A program made the translations under genes and the position numbers. From an uncultured Eubacterium sp. (GTDB taxonomy: Bacteria; Bacillota; Clostridia; Lachnospirales; Lachnospiraceae), in assembly GCA_946412445.1 (NCBI GenBank), contig CAMKHH010000002.1, positions 1-14,484 of the forward strand: DNA of 14,484 bases. Reading direction: 5' to 3'. Shown in pieces: positions 1-8,516 of this stretch. How positions within the stretch are numbered: the stretch's first letter is position 1; every line of letters starts with the position of its first letter. The notes beneath the pieces are model-generated. The model searched no databases. It saw only the letters and a program-made list of their open reading frames with translations, and was not told the origin of the DNA.

Positions 1-1
1 G

Positions 2-1729
2 ATGGGGAAACAGGCAAAAGAGAGGAGGGGTAATCTCATAAGTCAGACACGGCACAGCTTTCAAACAAAGGTGCTGGTATCCATATTGGCGCCTATCGTG
101 GTTTTCTGTATTGTGACGAATACCGTTATCAGCGCTTTGCTGGGACATCAGCTCATGGAGAAACAAAAGGATGTCGAAAAGGGGTATTTATCCGTGATTT
201 ATTCCTATTTGGAGGATGCGGAGAATAATATTGATACTCTGGCTCTGATTGCAGAGAACAGCTCCAGTGTCAGATGGGTCATGTCAAAATCATCCCTTGA
301 TTCTATGGAGACGAAGAAGTATGCGCTTTCTGCCCAGGAGAGTCTTGCTGCCTCTTTGAGGGGAAATCCGGTGAGTGATTACGTGGATCGTATGGTTCTG
401 GTGAACAAGGAGGGCATGGCGATATCGATATCGGCATCCACGGAGACCAGCCAGGCGGCACGGATTTTTGAAAGCCGGCTTTTTTGGGAGGATAGCTCCG
501 ATGGAAAGGCAGTGGCGCAGATAGGGGAGTCTGTCATCGACAAGGGAGAGACCAAGCTGATTTATATCTATCCGCTTGACCGCGAAAGAAACAGCTTTAT
601 CTACATGGAATTAAATACAAGGCTGCTCCAGGATCTGCTGGAACCATATCGGGAATCATCAAATATCATGATAGGGAGTGAGAAGAACGACCGTAATGTG
701 TGGTATTCTTCAGAGGATTTTCAGAAGGTACACAGAAGCGGAAGGATGAAAAGTTCGACGTATACAGATTCACTTAAATTTCAACCGTTTTCTCTTGAGA
801 TTACTGTGGCAATCGAAAGTAATCTTTATTCAGCGGATAATATCTATATTACATATATGCTTTTGATTACGGTGGTCATGGTTCTGTGTGCGGGAATTGC
901 GGTGTCGCGGCTCATTTCAAAGCAGGTTACACAGCCGCTTCGGGGACTGAGCAGTCATATCAGTCAACTGGCGGAGGAAAAGGTTTTGACAGAGGATGCC
1001 TCCATTGAAGAAGGGAAGGATGAAATCGCTAAGATTGGAAAAGAATTCAACCGTCTTGTCCGGCATATCAACAGTCTGATCAAAAATCAGAAAAAAATGT
1101 ATGAACAAAGGCAAAGGCTTGAGATGCATGCGCTGCAGGCACAAATCAATCCACACTTTCTTTATAACACACTGGATTCTGTGCGGTGGATGGCGGTGAT
1201 ACAAAAAGCAAATAATATTGCAGATACGGTCATGAGTCTGGAGAATCTTCTACGCAATATGGCGAAAGGAGCAGGTGATCAGATCACACTTAAGGAAGAA
1301 CTTTCGCTGGTACAGGATTATATCAATCTGCAGCAGGTGCGCTATATGGAGATATTCGATTACATATGCAGCGTGCCTGAGGAGTATTTGGATTGTCTGA
1401 TTGTAAAGATGACCTTGCAGCCAATCATAGAGAATGCAATCTTCCACGGCATAGAACCTACTGGGACTTACGGTGTAATCCGTGTAAATGCGTGGGAGAA
1501 AGAGAATGACCTTTACATATCTGTTGAGGATAATGGAGTTGGGATGGATCAGGGAGAGCTCTCGGAGATACTGAAAATGAAAAAGAATAAAAATGCTATG
1601 AGTGGAATTGGAGTGGTCAATGTGGACGAGCGTCTGAAAATGACTTATGGGCAAAATTATGGTTTGATTTATGAAGGTGAAAAAGGAAGCTTCACGAGAG
1701 TCACCATACACATTCCCAGGAAAATGTAG
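2..1729 (+). CDS. Sensor histidine kinase, YesM/LytS-like (His_kinase family, HAMP)
   Basis: Membrane sensor kinase of a two-component system, predicted to sense an extracellular signal and phosphorylate the response regulator encoded 17 bases downstream. A first membrane segment lies at about residues 24-46, an extracellular sensor region of Cache-like size at 47-278, a second membrane segment at about 281-303, and a HAMP linker at about 304-357. The kinase part has the NPHFLYN motif of the His_kinase family (PF06580), with phospho-acceptor His385. The ATPase has an N-box around IIENAIFHG (475-483), a DNGVGM G1 box (510-515) and a GIGVVNVDERL G2 box (535-545). Length (575 residues) fits the family. 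The ATG is at base 2, so its ribosome binding site, and any more upstream start, lie outside the window. The sensed ligand cannot be read from the sequence; context suggests a glycan or sugar. Confidence 0.93.
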   Translation: MGKQAKERRGNLISQTRHSFQTKVLVSILAPIVVFCIVTNTVISALLGHQLMEKQKDVEKGYLSVIYSYLEDAENNIDTLALIAENSSSVRWVMSKSSLDSMETKKYALSAQESLAASLRGNPVSDYVDRMVLVNKEGMAISISASTETSQAARIFESRLFWEDSSDGKAVAQIGESVIDKGETKLIYIYPLDRERNSFIYMELNTRLLQDLLEPYRESSNIMIGSEKNDRNVWYSSEDFQKVHRSGRMKSSTYTDSLKFQPFSLEITVAIESNLYSADNIYITYMLLITVVMVLCAGIAVSRLISKQVTQPLRGLSSHISQLAEEKVLTEDASIEEGKDEIAKIGKEFNRLVRHINSLIKNQKKMYEQRQRLEMHALQAQINPHFLYNTLDSVRWMAVIQKANNIADTVMSLENLLRNMAKGAGDQITLKEELSLVQDYINLQQVRYMEIFDYICSVPEEYLDCLIVKMTLQPIIENAIFHGIEPTGTYGVIRVNAWEKENDLYISVEDNGVGMDQGELSEILKMKKNKNAMSGIGVVNVDERLKMTYGQNYGLIYEGEKGSFTRVTIHIPRKM

Positions 1730-1746
1730 AAAGGGAAAGGAAGTAT

Positions 1747-3357
1747 ATGTACAAAGTTATGATCGTAGATGATGAGACAATCATCTTATCCGGAATCAAG
1801 TTTCTTGTAGATTGGGAGAAAAACAACTGTGTGGTGGCTGCGACGGCACGTAACGGTCAGGATGCGCTGGAGGAGATCCGCAGAATACAGCCGGATATTG
1901 TATTGGCAGACATTAATATGCCGGTGATGGACGGTATTACTTTGATGAAACATGTAAATGAAGAATTTCCACATATTGTTTTTATTGTACTTACAAATTT
2001 GGAAGAGTTTGAGCTTGCAAGAAAGGCTTTACAGTATCAGGCAGTGGACTATCTCGTCAAGAGCCAGTTGGAAGGTCCGCTTCTTGAAAAGGCGCTGGAG
2101 CATGCAAAAGCAGAGCGGGAAAAGCGGGGGCAGTTGATTGAGGTGAAGGCAGCGGATTATTTTGAAAAAAAGCATCGGGAAGAAGTGGTGGACAAGGCAC
2201 TTCAGAAAGTGTTGTTTTTACGCAGCACTCCGCCGGATGAAGCGTATAAGAAGCTGTTACAGGAGTCGGGTGTACTCTCGGAATATGCATTTTTTTATAT
2301 TCCATTTGATTTTACGATGCTGACAGGGGAGCAGCCCCCGGAAAAGAAAGATAAGGCTGAACTGATGGAATGGATCAGGGAGCTGACAGCAAAGATTGCA
2401 GAAAATATTTTTCGGAAAAACTGCCTTTTTCTGGATACCGGAGAAGTGAATTTTCTCGTTTTGTTCATCCACCATGGAGGAGAAGAGGAGCATTGGAAGA
2501 AAAATGCGGATATGTTTTCCCGCAAACTGCCAAGTACAGTAAAGAACATTACACAGGCAGAATGCCACGCATACCATACGCAGCTTTATGAAGGATACGG
2601 TAATCTGAAGCAGTGTGCGGACGAATACCAGAGTCTTCAGGAATTGTATTATCTTGGAACTGCGGAGGATGTTATAAGGGAAGAAAGGACTAAGCCCGGT
2701 TATGAGCCGCTGGGACTGAAAGGGATTGGTGTTCAGATCTATCAGGAAATCGTGCAGCGGAATCTGAAAGGAATTCAGAATATTATGGACAGCGCGGAAG
2801 CACGGATCAGTAATACGGTCCATCAGAAGAGTCAGGCAATTTGGCTTTTGAATGAGCTGAACCGGGAAGCCTCCCAAGCTTTGGCACAACTGGGTGTTTT
2901 AGAAAAGACTTCTTATGAAAAAGTAAGCAGTATCGCAGTGATTGAAAATATCAGTACGAAAAAACAGGTTCTGGAGTGGCTCTCTATGCTGCGGAACACA
3001 CTGACAGACGTGGTTGGGAGCGGTGCTGCGCAGGGGAATCTGCTTGCGAAAAAAGCACACAGATATGCGTTGGATCATATCGAGTCCCACATAGGACTTC
3101 AGGAAACAGCAGCCTTTGTGGGTGTGTCCGTCGGGTATCTTTCCACGATTTTTAAGAAGGAGTATGGGCAGAGCTTTATGGATTTCATAAACAGTACGAA
3201 GATCGAATATGCATGCCGCCTTCTGGAAGAAAAAGATATGATGATCACGGAAATCGCCTGCAGGCTTGGTTATGAAAATGCATACTATTTTTCAAGAGTA
3301 TTCCGGAAATATATGCATATGTCTCCTACAGACTATCAAAAACGTGTGGTTAGCTGA
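1747..3357 (+). CDS. Response regulator with AraC-type DNA-binding domain (YesN-like)
   Basis: Transcription factor partner of the upstream kinase. The receiver domain covers residues 1 to about 120, with acidic residues Asp8/Asp9, phospho-acceptor Asp55 (in VLADINMP), Thr83 and Lys105. The usual Pro after the Lys is a Ser. A long middle region (about 120-430) without recognisable motifs is typical of this 530-residue class. The C-terminal AraC-type double helix-turn-helix (about 437-536) shows the first helix set in the ETAAFVGVSVGYLSTIFKK region and the second around ITEIACRLGYENAYYFSRVF. The start has the ribosome binding site AAAGGAAG at 1736-1743. It is in an operon with the kinase gene. 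It probably activates the sugar importer promoter just downstream, where a tandem direct repeat and a weak -35 box fit an activator. Regulation of the surface-protein gene is possible but only inferred. Confidence 0.93.
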   Translation: MYKVMIVDDETIILSGIKFLVDWEKNNCVVAATARNGQDALEEIRRIQPDIVLADINMPVMDGITLMKHVNEEFPHIVFIVLTNLEEFELARKALQYQAVDYLVKSQLEGPLLEKALEHAKAEREKRGQLIEVKAADYFEKKHREEVVDKALQKVLFLRSTPPDEAYKKLLQESGVLSEYAFFYIPFDFTMLTGEQPPEKKDKAELMEWIRELTAKIAENIFRKNCLFLDTGEVNFLVLFIHHGGEEEHWKKNADMFSRKLPSTVKNITQAECHAYHTQLYEGYGNLKQCADEYQSLQELYYLGTAEDVIREERTKPGYEPLGLKGIGVQIYQEIVQRNLKGIQNIMDSAEARISNTVHQKSQAIWLLNELNREASQALAQLGVLEKTSYEKVSSIAVIENISTKKQVLEWLSMLRNTLTDVVGSGAAQGNLLAKKAHRYALDHIESHIGLQETAAFVGVSVGYLSTIFKKEYGQSFMDFINSTKIEYACRLLEEKDMMITEIACRLGYENAYYFSRVFRKYMHMSPTDYQKRVVS

Positions 3358-3383
3358 TGCCAATGTAAAATAATACAACTATA

Positions 3384-3430
3384 TGAAAAAAATGACAGTA
3401 AGCCGGATGCTTGTGAAAAAAAGTACAAGT
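3384..3430 (+). promoter_or_regulatory. Tandem direct repeat, candidate operator for the AraC-type regulator
   Basis: Two similar units, TGAAAAAAATGACAGT (3384-3399) and TGAAAAAAAGTACAAGT (3414-3430), lie in the same orientation with a start-to-start distance of 30 bases, about three helical turns. The second ends about 18 bases before the probable -35 position of the importer promoter. AraC-family regulators commonly bind tandem direct repeats on one DNA face just upstream of -35. The second unit also contains an inverted CTTGT/ACAAG pair (3410-3414 and 3425-3429). The A-runs make chance similarity possible, so this is a candidate only. Confidence 0.4.
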
Positions 3431-3448
3431 GTTCAGCAGGATTCTTAA

Positions 3449-3477
3449 TTCATTTTTTCCGGCTGCCTTTGTATAAT
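3449..3477 (+). promoter_or_regulatory. Probable promoter of the ABC importer-glucuronidase operon
   Basis: A perfect TATAAT -10 box lies at 3472-3477. The best -35 at 17-base spacing is TTCATT (3449-3454), only three of six matches, as expected for an activator-dependent promoter. Transcription would begin near 3484, giving a leader of about 55 bases. A small inverted repeat, AACCT/AGGTT (3479-3483 and 3491-3495), straddles the expected start. The following gene has a strong AGGAGGT at 3526-3532. No clear CcpA-type cre site was seen in this 181-base gap. Confidence 0.6.
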
Positions 3478-3538
3478 GAACCTATCGTAAAGGTTTGCGT
3501 CAGAGATGTAAACAACCAAAAAGGCAGGAGGTAAGTTT

Positions 3539-4882
3539 ATGAAAAAAAGGACTACAAAAGCAATGGCATTTGGCCTTGCAACAATGATGGCAGCGACAAC
3601 GCTGCTGGCAGGATGTGGAACATCCAACGCTAATAATGCAAATAACAGCAAAAGTAACAGCAGCAGTAAAAGCAGCAGTAAAAATGACAGCAAAGGAGAG
3701 AAAGCTGAGAAAGTGACCCTCACATTTCCGTTATGGGATCTCGCATCCACACCATATCTGAATGATATTGTGGATGGATTCGAGGCGAAACATGAGAACA
3801 TCAAGATTAATATCGTAGATATTGCAGCCTCTGAGTATGTCAGCAAATTGTCTACAATGTTAAATGGGGGCGCTGACTGCGACATCGTTTACATAAAAGA
3901 TCCGGACGGAACCCCATCCTTTGCGGACAAGGGACAGCTTGAAGACCTGACGTCTTATGTTGAGGCAGATGGCCTTGATACAACAAAGTTTGTAGGATAT
4001 GAGAATTTCAATCTTGATGGAAAGCAGGTAGTGCTTCCATTTAAGACAGATTACTATGTGCTGTACTACAATAAAGACATCTTTGATGCGGCTAACGTTG
4101 CGTATCCGTCAAATGATATGACATGGACGGAGTGGGAAGAAATGAGCGGGAAACTGACAAGTGGAGAAGGGTCAGACAAGATTTATGGCGGATATCTTCA
4201 CACATGGCAGGCATGCGTTCAGAACTGGGCAGTTCAGGACGGTAAGCATACCATTCTCGATACAGATTACAGTTTTATGGAACCGGCTTATGAGATGGCC
4301 TTAAGGATGCAGGAAGCAGGAACCATTATGGACTATTCCACACTGAAAACAGGCAATATTGCTTACGCATCTCCGTTCCAGCAGGGAACCGTTGCCACAC
4401 TTCCGATGGGAAGCTGGTTCTCATCAACAATGATTGCGAAAGTAAAGGCCGGTGAGACAGATGTAAACTGGGCAATTGCAACCCTTCCGCATCCCGATGG
4501 GGTAGAGGCTGGAAGCACAATCGGATCCACAACACCGATGGGAATCAATGCAAACTCCAAATACAAAGAAGAGGCATGGGAATTCATCAAATATGCCTGC
4601 GGCGAAGAAGGCTCAAAGAAGCTGATCGAAAACGGACAGATGTCAGCTTACCAGGATGATACAACCCTTACTTCTCTGGCTGCTCTTGATGGTATGCCGG
4701 AAGGTGCTGCAGAGGCACTGGCGACCAAATCAATCGTTTCAGACAGACCGATTGATTCTAATTCGGCAGAAGTGAATCAGATGCTTTCAGAAGAACATTC
4801 ACTGATTATGATCGGAGAAAAATCGATCGGGGATGTGCTTACAGAGATGAGTACACGTTCCAAAGAAATACAGGGTAAATAA
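3539..4882 (+). CDS. Sugar ABC transporter substrate-binding lipoprotein
   Basis: Extracellular solute receptor of a carbohydrate (CUT1-type) ABC importer. It has a Lys-rich N-terminus, a hydrophobic stretch and the lipobox LLAG-Cys, with lipidated Cys26. An Asn/Ser/Lys-rich flexible tether follows at about 27-58, where the DNA carries two exact copies of a 12-base tandem repeat (3659-3682). The rest (about 60-447) is a family 1-type extracellular solute-binding fold, recognised by motifs such as LPFKTDYYVLYYNKDIF near residue 162 and the aromatic MTWTEWEEM stretch near 195. The start is fixed by AGGAGGT at 3526-3532. It is the first gene of the importer operon, followed by a strong hairpin and two permease genes. 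The ligand is unknown; the downstream beta-glucuronidase suggests a glucuronide or uronic-acid-containing oligosaccharide. Confidence 0.92.
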   Translation: MKKRTTKAMAFGLATMMAATTLLAGCGTSNANNANNSKSNSSSKSSSKNDSKGEKAEKVTLTFPLWDLASTPYLNDIVDGFEAKHENIKINIVDIAASEYVSKLSTMLNGGADCDIVYIKDPDGTPSFADKGQLEDLTSYVEADGLDTTKFVGYENFNLDGKQVVLPFKTDYYVLYYNKDIFDAANVAYPSNDMTWTEWEEMSGKLTSGEGSDKIYGGYLHTWQACVQNWAVQDGKHTILDTDYSFMEPAYEMALRMQEAGTIMDYSTLKTGNIAYASPFQQGTVATLPMGSWFSSTMIAKVKAGETDVNWAIATLPHPDGVEAGSTIGSTTPMGINANSKYKEEAWEFIKYACGEEGSKKLIENGQMSAYQDDTTLTSLAALDGMPEGAAEALATKSIVSDRPIDSNSAEVNQMLSEEHSLIMIGEKSIGDVLTEMSTRSKEIQGK

Positions 4883-4896
4883 GAATACAGGACTGG

Positions 4897-4923
4897 CGGG
4901 CGGCAGAAAAAAACTGCCGCCCG
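4897..4923 (+). terminator. Strong GC-rich hairpin between binding-protein and permease genes
   Basis: A perfect 10-bp stem, 4897-4906 paired with 4914-4923, encloses a loop of seven A residues. It is not followed by a T-run. In importer operons such a structure between the binding-protein and permease genes usually acts as a 3' mRNA stabiliser or partial terminator that keeps binding protein more abundant than permeases. That role is inferred from position and shape. Confidence 0.7.
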
Positions 4924-4959
4924 TATTGTCCACAGCCATGTGAGTGGAAAGGAGAAAAA

Positions 4960-5868
4960 ATGAAAGGTAATGGAAAAGGAAAGCGAAAAGGGCTGTCCCT
5001 TGGCATAAGGCAGAATATCATCGGTTATTCTTTTATTCTTCCAAACTTTATCGGTTTTTTTATCTTTACTTTTATCCCGGTAATGTTTGCATTGATATTA
5101 AGTTTCTCACACTGGGACGGTTTTAACCCGATGCAATTTGCGGGTCTTGATAACTTTATTGCTATTTTCAAAGACAGAGTCTTTCGAGGTGCAATTTGGA
5201 AGACAGGCTATTTTTCTATCTTCACGGTGCTGCTCTCCATGCTGGCGTCACTGGGACTGGCGATTCTTTTGAATCAAAAGGTCAAGGGGAGGGGGATTTT
5301 CCGCTGCGCACTGTTCTTCCCATATGTGGCATCTGTTGTGGCAATCTCTGTCGTGTGGAATGCGATGCTGCAGCCGGATTATGGCCCGGTCAACGAATTC
5401 CTGAAATTTATCGGAATTGCTTCTCCACCCAGATGGATGGCATCGACGGCGTGGGTTATCCCGGGACTGATTCTTGTAAATGTATGGAGGAATATGGGAT
5501 ATTTTATGATCGTCTATCTGTCCGGTCTTCAGAGCATTGACGAGAGTCTTTATGAAGCGGCGGAGATAGACGGAGCGAAAGGCTTTACACGTTTTAGAAA
5601 GATTACATGGCCGCTGCTCAGCCCCAGTACATTCTTCGTTGTAATGATGCTGATTATCAATTCCTTTAAGGTATTCGATCTGGTATACCTGATGACGAAC
5701 GGGGGTCCCGGCACAGCATCCACGATGTTGTCGCAGTATATTTACAACCAGGCATTTATTTCGTGGGATTACGGTAAATCCTCTGCGGCTGCGATGATAT
5801 TGTTTGTGATTGTGAGTTTGCTTACGGTATTCCAGTTTAAGACTGAGAAGAAATTCGTAAATTATTAA
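4960..5868 (+). CDS. Sugar ABC transporter permease, MalF/UgpA-like
   Basis: First integral membrane subunit of a CUT1-type carbohydrate importer. A short basic N-terminus (KGKRKG) is followed by six predicted membrane segments, the first at about residues 22-48. The cytoplasmic EAA loop that docks the ATPase is clear at about 199-221 (EAAEIDGAKGFTRF through WPLLSP). Length, 302 residues, is normal. The start has AAAGGAG at 4948-4954. It lies 77 bases after the binding-protein gene, across the hairpin, and ends 14 bases before the start of the second permease, so these genes form one operon. No ATPase gene accompanies it. Confidence 0.94.
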   Translation: MKGNGKGKRKGLSLGIRQNIIGYSFILPNFIGFFIFTFIPVMFALILSFSHWDGFNPMQFAGLDNFIAIFKDRVFRGAIWKTGYFSIFTVLLSMLASLGLAILLNQKVKGRGIFRCALFFPYVASVVAISVVWNAMLQPDYGPVNEFLKFIGIASPPRWMASTAWVIPGLILVNVWRNMGYFMIVYLSGLQSIDESLYEAAEIDGAKGFTRFRKITWPLLSPSTFFVVMMLIINSFKVFDLVYLMTNGGPGTASTMLSQYIYNQAFISWDYGKSSAAAMILFVIVSLLTVFQFKTEKKFVNY

Positions 5869-5882
5869 AGGTGGTGGAAGAT

Positions 5883-6713
5883 ATGGTAAAAAAGAAAAGT
5901 CCTGTAAAAATGACGCTTATCTACCTATTGCTCATCGGATTGACAGTGATTACCCTTATCCCCCTGATTTGGATGATTTCGGCATCGCTTAAGATTGACA
6001 ACGAGGTGTTCTCGGTACCGATTCAATGGATTCCAGCGAACCCGCAGTGGAGCAATTTTGCAAAAGTCTGGGAGAAGATTCCGCTTGTGACTTTTACATT
6101 TAATACGGTTAAATTGACCGTTCTGATTACGTTCATTCAGGTGGTTACATCCAGCTTTGCAGCGTATGGTTTTGCAAAATGTAAATTTAAAGGGAGAAAT
6201 GTGCTTTTTCTCTTTTATGTGGCTACGATGGCAATCCCGTGGCAGGTGTACATGCTGCCGCAGTATTCCCTGATGAATTCGCTGCATCTGGTGGATTCGC
6301 ATATCGGTTATATCCTGATGCAGAGCTTTACTGCATTTGGAGTGTTTTTGATGCGGCAGGCATTTATCTCAATTCCGGATGAACTTCTTGAAGCAGCAAG
6401 GATTGATGGTCTTTCAGAATATGGGAACTATGCAAGAATTGCCCTTCCCCTGACCAAAGGCTCAATCACGACCCTGGTTATTTTCAGCTTTGTAACCATA
6501 TGGAATGATTATATGGGGCCGATGATATACTTTAATACGGAATCAAAGAAGACAATTCAACTGGGTATCCGAATGTTTATCGGACAGTACTCGACGGAGT
6601 ATGGACTTGTTTTTGCGGTTTCCGTACTTGCGCTGATTCCGGTAATCGTAATCTTCCTTGTCGGACAGAAACAGTTTGTACAGGGGATTGCGAGCAGTGG
6701 TATCAAAGGGTAA
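5883..6713 (+). CDS. Sugar ABC transporter permease, MalG/UgpE-like
   Basis: Second membrane subunit of the importer, 276 residues, with six predicted membrane segments starting at about residue 12. The EAA loop is at about 170-190 (EAARIDGLSEYGNYARIALP). The C-terminal GQKQFVQGIASSGIKG is the characteristic end of this subunit class. I chose ATG 5883 over the in-frame GTG at 5871, because AGGTGG (5869-5874) is then placed 8 bases upstream as a ribosome binding site; the GTG would overlap that site. It pairs with the preceding permease and is followed closely by the beta-glucuronidase gene. Confidence 0.94.
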   Translation: MVKKKSPVKMTLIYLLLIGLTVITLIPLIWMISASLKIDNEVFSVPIQWIPANPQWSNFAKVWEKIPLVTFTFNTVKLTVLITFIQVVTSSFAAYGFAKCKFKGRNVLFLFYVATMAIPWQVYMLPQYSLMNSLHLVDSHIGYILMQSFTAFGVFLMRQAFISIPDELLEAARIDGLSEYGNYARIALPLTKGSITTLVIFSFVTIWNDYMGPMIYFNTESKKTIQLGIRMFIGQYSTEYGLVFAVSVLALIPVIVIFLVGQKQFVQGIASSGIKG

Positions 6714-6739
6714 ATTTATATGTGGGAGGGAATTGTGCC

Positions 6740-8515
6740 ATGTTGTATCCAAAGATGACGAAAAGCCGTATGGTCTTTGAACTAAATGGAATCTGGGATT
6801 TTAAATTACTGAAGAAAAAAGAAGACGCGGACGCGGGCAGGCGCCTCAAAGACACTATGCCTATGCCAGTTCCCTCTTCCTACAACGATATCTATCCGGG
6901 AAGAGCGTTTGCAGATCATGTAGGAGATATGGTATATCAGAAGAGCTTCACCGTCACGGAGCCGATGAAACAGGGGAGGCTGTTGCTCAGGTTTGGTGCT
7001 GTGACGCATACAGCAGAAGTATGGTTAAACGGTGAACTCCTTGGTTCGCATAAAGGTGGTTTTCTCCCATTTTCCTTTGAGATATCAAAGCAGAGCAGGG
7101 TGGGAGAGAACCTTCTCACCGTGTTTGTGAATAATATTGTGGATTACACGACCCTTCCATGTGGAAGATTGGTGACGGAAGAGTTTCCGGGGCTTGAACA
7201 AAGGACAGTGAATCTACCAAACTTTGATTTTTACAATTATTCGGGTATTATGCGCCCGGTATGGCTTTATACGACACCAGAGGTGTACATGGAGGATATT
7301 GAAGTATACGGGAAAATGGATGGAAGTGTTTCCTGGAGCATACAGGCAAAAGGAGAAGGTGCCGATAAAGCTGAGGCCATGGTCAGAGTGCTTGATGCGG
7401 ACGGGAGATGTGTATATGCAGGATGCGGATGCAGTGGGAGTGGGCGTGTGGAAGCTCCCAGATTGTGGTGTACACAAGATCCGTACCTGTACAGGCTTCA
7501 GGTATGTTTAAAGAGCAGCTCCGGGCGTGTAGATGAATATACGGAGCTGTTTGGATTCCGGGAGGTATCCATCAGGGACTGCAGAATTCTACTGAATGAA
7601 AAGCCGATGTATTTAAAGGGATTTGGCAAACACGAAGAGGGTGGATTCCGGGGACGTGGGACGGACATGGCGCTCATGACAAAGGATTTAGGGCTTCTGA
7701 AATGGATGGGAGCCAATTCGTTTCGCACAAGCCATTATCCAAATAGCGAGGAGATGATGCAGCTTTGTGACAGGATGGGTATTCTTGTGATTGATGAGTC
7801 ACCGGCGGTGGGGCTGAACACTGGATTTACGGCAACAGGACTTCTTGGCGGCAACCCAAAAGGGACCTGGGAAACCCTCATGACGAAAGAGCATCATAAG
7901 CGTGTTATGGAAGAGATGGTAAAAAGAGATAAAAACCATCCCTGTGTGATCGCATGGTCCGTAGCCAATGAGCCTGCCAGCCAGGAGGATGGGGCAAAGG
8001 AGTATTTTGCGCCCCTGGCAGCACTTACAAAGGAAAAAGATATCCAGAAACGTCCTGTGACGATTGTCACTTATGAGGGATCTACCCCGAAAACATGTAA
8101 AGTTGCAGAACTGTGTGATTTCCTTGTGCTCAACCGCTACAGAGGATGGTATGACACAGAGGGGAACCTGGAGGGTGCGGCTGCGAAGCTGAAAGAAGAA
8201 CTGGAGGGCTTTCACAAGAGATGCCCGGGGAAACCAATTATGCTCGGGGAGTATGGAGCAGATACCATTGCAGGACTTCATGACTTGAATGCAAGACTTT
8301 TCTCAGAGGAGTATCAGACGGAATTCATGAGAGCCTATGGGGAAGTGTTTGATTCTCTTCCATACATTACAGGAGAGCATGTATGGGTGTTTGCGGATTT
8401 TGCCACAGCGGAGAATATTAAGCGTGTGGATGGAAATAAAAAAGGAATATTCACAAGGGACAGACGCCCCAAACAGGCGGCATATTTTTTAAAAGCGCGC
8501 TGGGGAGAAATGTAA
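6740..8515 (+). CDS. uidA: Beta-glucuronidase, glycoside hydrolase family 2
   Basis: Cytoplasmic enzyme that hydrolyses beta-D-glucuronides to glucuronic acid and the aglycone or shortened glycan. The 591-residue protein aligns by eye along its length with E. coli UidA/GusA (603 residues). It has an N-terminal jelly-roll sugar-binding domain (about 1-180), an Ig-like middle domain (about 181-278) and a TIM-barrel (about 280-591). Catalytic residues are visible: acid/base Glu411 in VANEP and nucleophile Glu504 in GEYGADT. The NKKG motif at 566-569 is the NxK pair that recognises the glucuronate carboxylate, and Asp163 and NRYRGWY (465-471) are also conserved. The loop at about 360-385, where gut glucuronidases differ, resembles the E. 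coli loop 1 but is about four residues shorter. No signal peptide is present. ATG 6740 is chosen over GTG 6722, because GGGAGGG (6724-6730) serves as its ribosome binding site. It lies 26 bases after the permease gene. Confidence 0.96.
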   Translation: MLYPKMTKSRMVFELNGIWDFKLLKKKEDADAGRRLKDTMPMPVPSSYNDIYPGRAFADHVGDMVYQKSFTVTEPMKQGRLLLRFGAVTHTAEVWLNGELLGSHKGGFLPFSFEISKQSRVGENLLTVFVNNIVDYTTLPCGRLVTEEFPGLEQRTVNLPNFDFYNYSGIMRPVWLYTTPEVYMEDIEVYGKMDGSVSWSIQAKGEGADKAEAMVRVLDADGRCVYAGCGCSGSGRVEAPRLWCTQDPYLYRLQVCLKSSSGRVDEYTELFGFREVSIRDCRILLNEKPMYLKGFGKHEEGGFRGRGTDMALMTKDLGLLKWMGANSFRTSHYPNSEEMMQLCDRMGILVIDESPAVGLNTGFTATGLLGGNPKGTWETLMTKEHHKRVMEEMVKRDKNHPCVIAWSVANEPASQEDGAKEYFAPLAALTKEKDIQKRPVTIVTYEGSTPKTCKVAELCDFLVLNRYRGWYDTEGNLEGAAAKLKEELEGFHKRCPGKPIMLGEYGADTIAGLHDLNARLFSEEYQTEFMRAYGEVFDSLPYITGEHVWVFADFATAENIKRVDGNKKGIFTRDRRPKQAAYFLKARWGEM

Positions 8516-8516
8516 A

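Noticed and set aside
3401..3464. AGCCGGA (3401-3407) and TCCGGCT (3458-3464) as a terminator for the regulator gene
   Set aside because: The 7-base arms are 50 bases apart with no T-run after the second arm and the second arm overlaps the importer promoter. Too weak to call.
3358..3538. CcpA-type catabolite repression site upstream of the importer operon
   Set aside because: Looked for the TGWAANCGNTNWCA pattern; no convincing match was seen in the gap.
3445..3885. Minus-strand open frame with a long poly-Leu run
   Set aside because: It is antisense to the Ser/Asn-rich tether of the binding lipoprotein; AGC/AGT codons read backwards give Leu-rich sequence. It has no ribosome binding site or domain support.
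5196..5540. Plus-strand open frame of 114 codons inside the first permease gene
   Set aside because: It lies wholly inside a well-supported permease in another frame and shows no family resemblance.
7799..8281. Minus-strand open frame of 160 codons inside the beta-glucuronidase gene
   Set aside because: Antisense to the conserved catalytic barrel, with Cys/Phe/Arg-rich composition typical of shadow frames.
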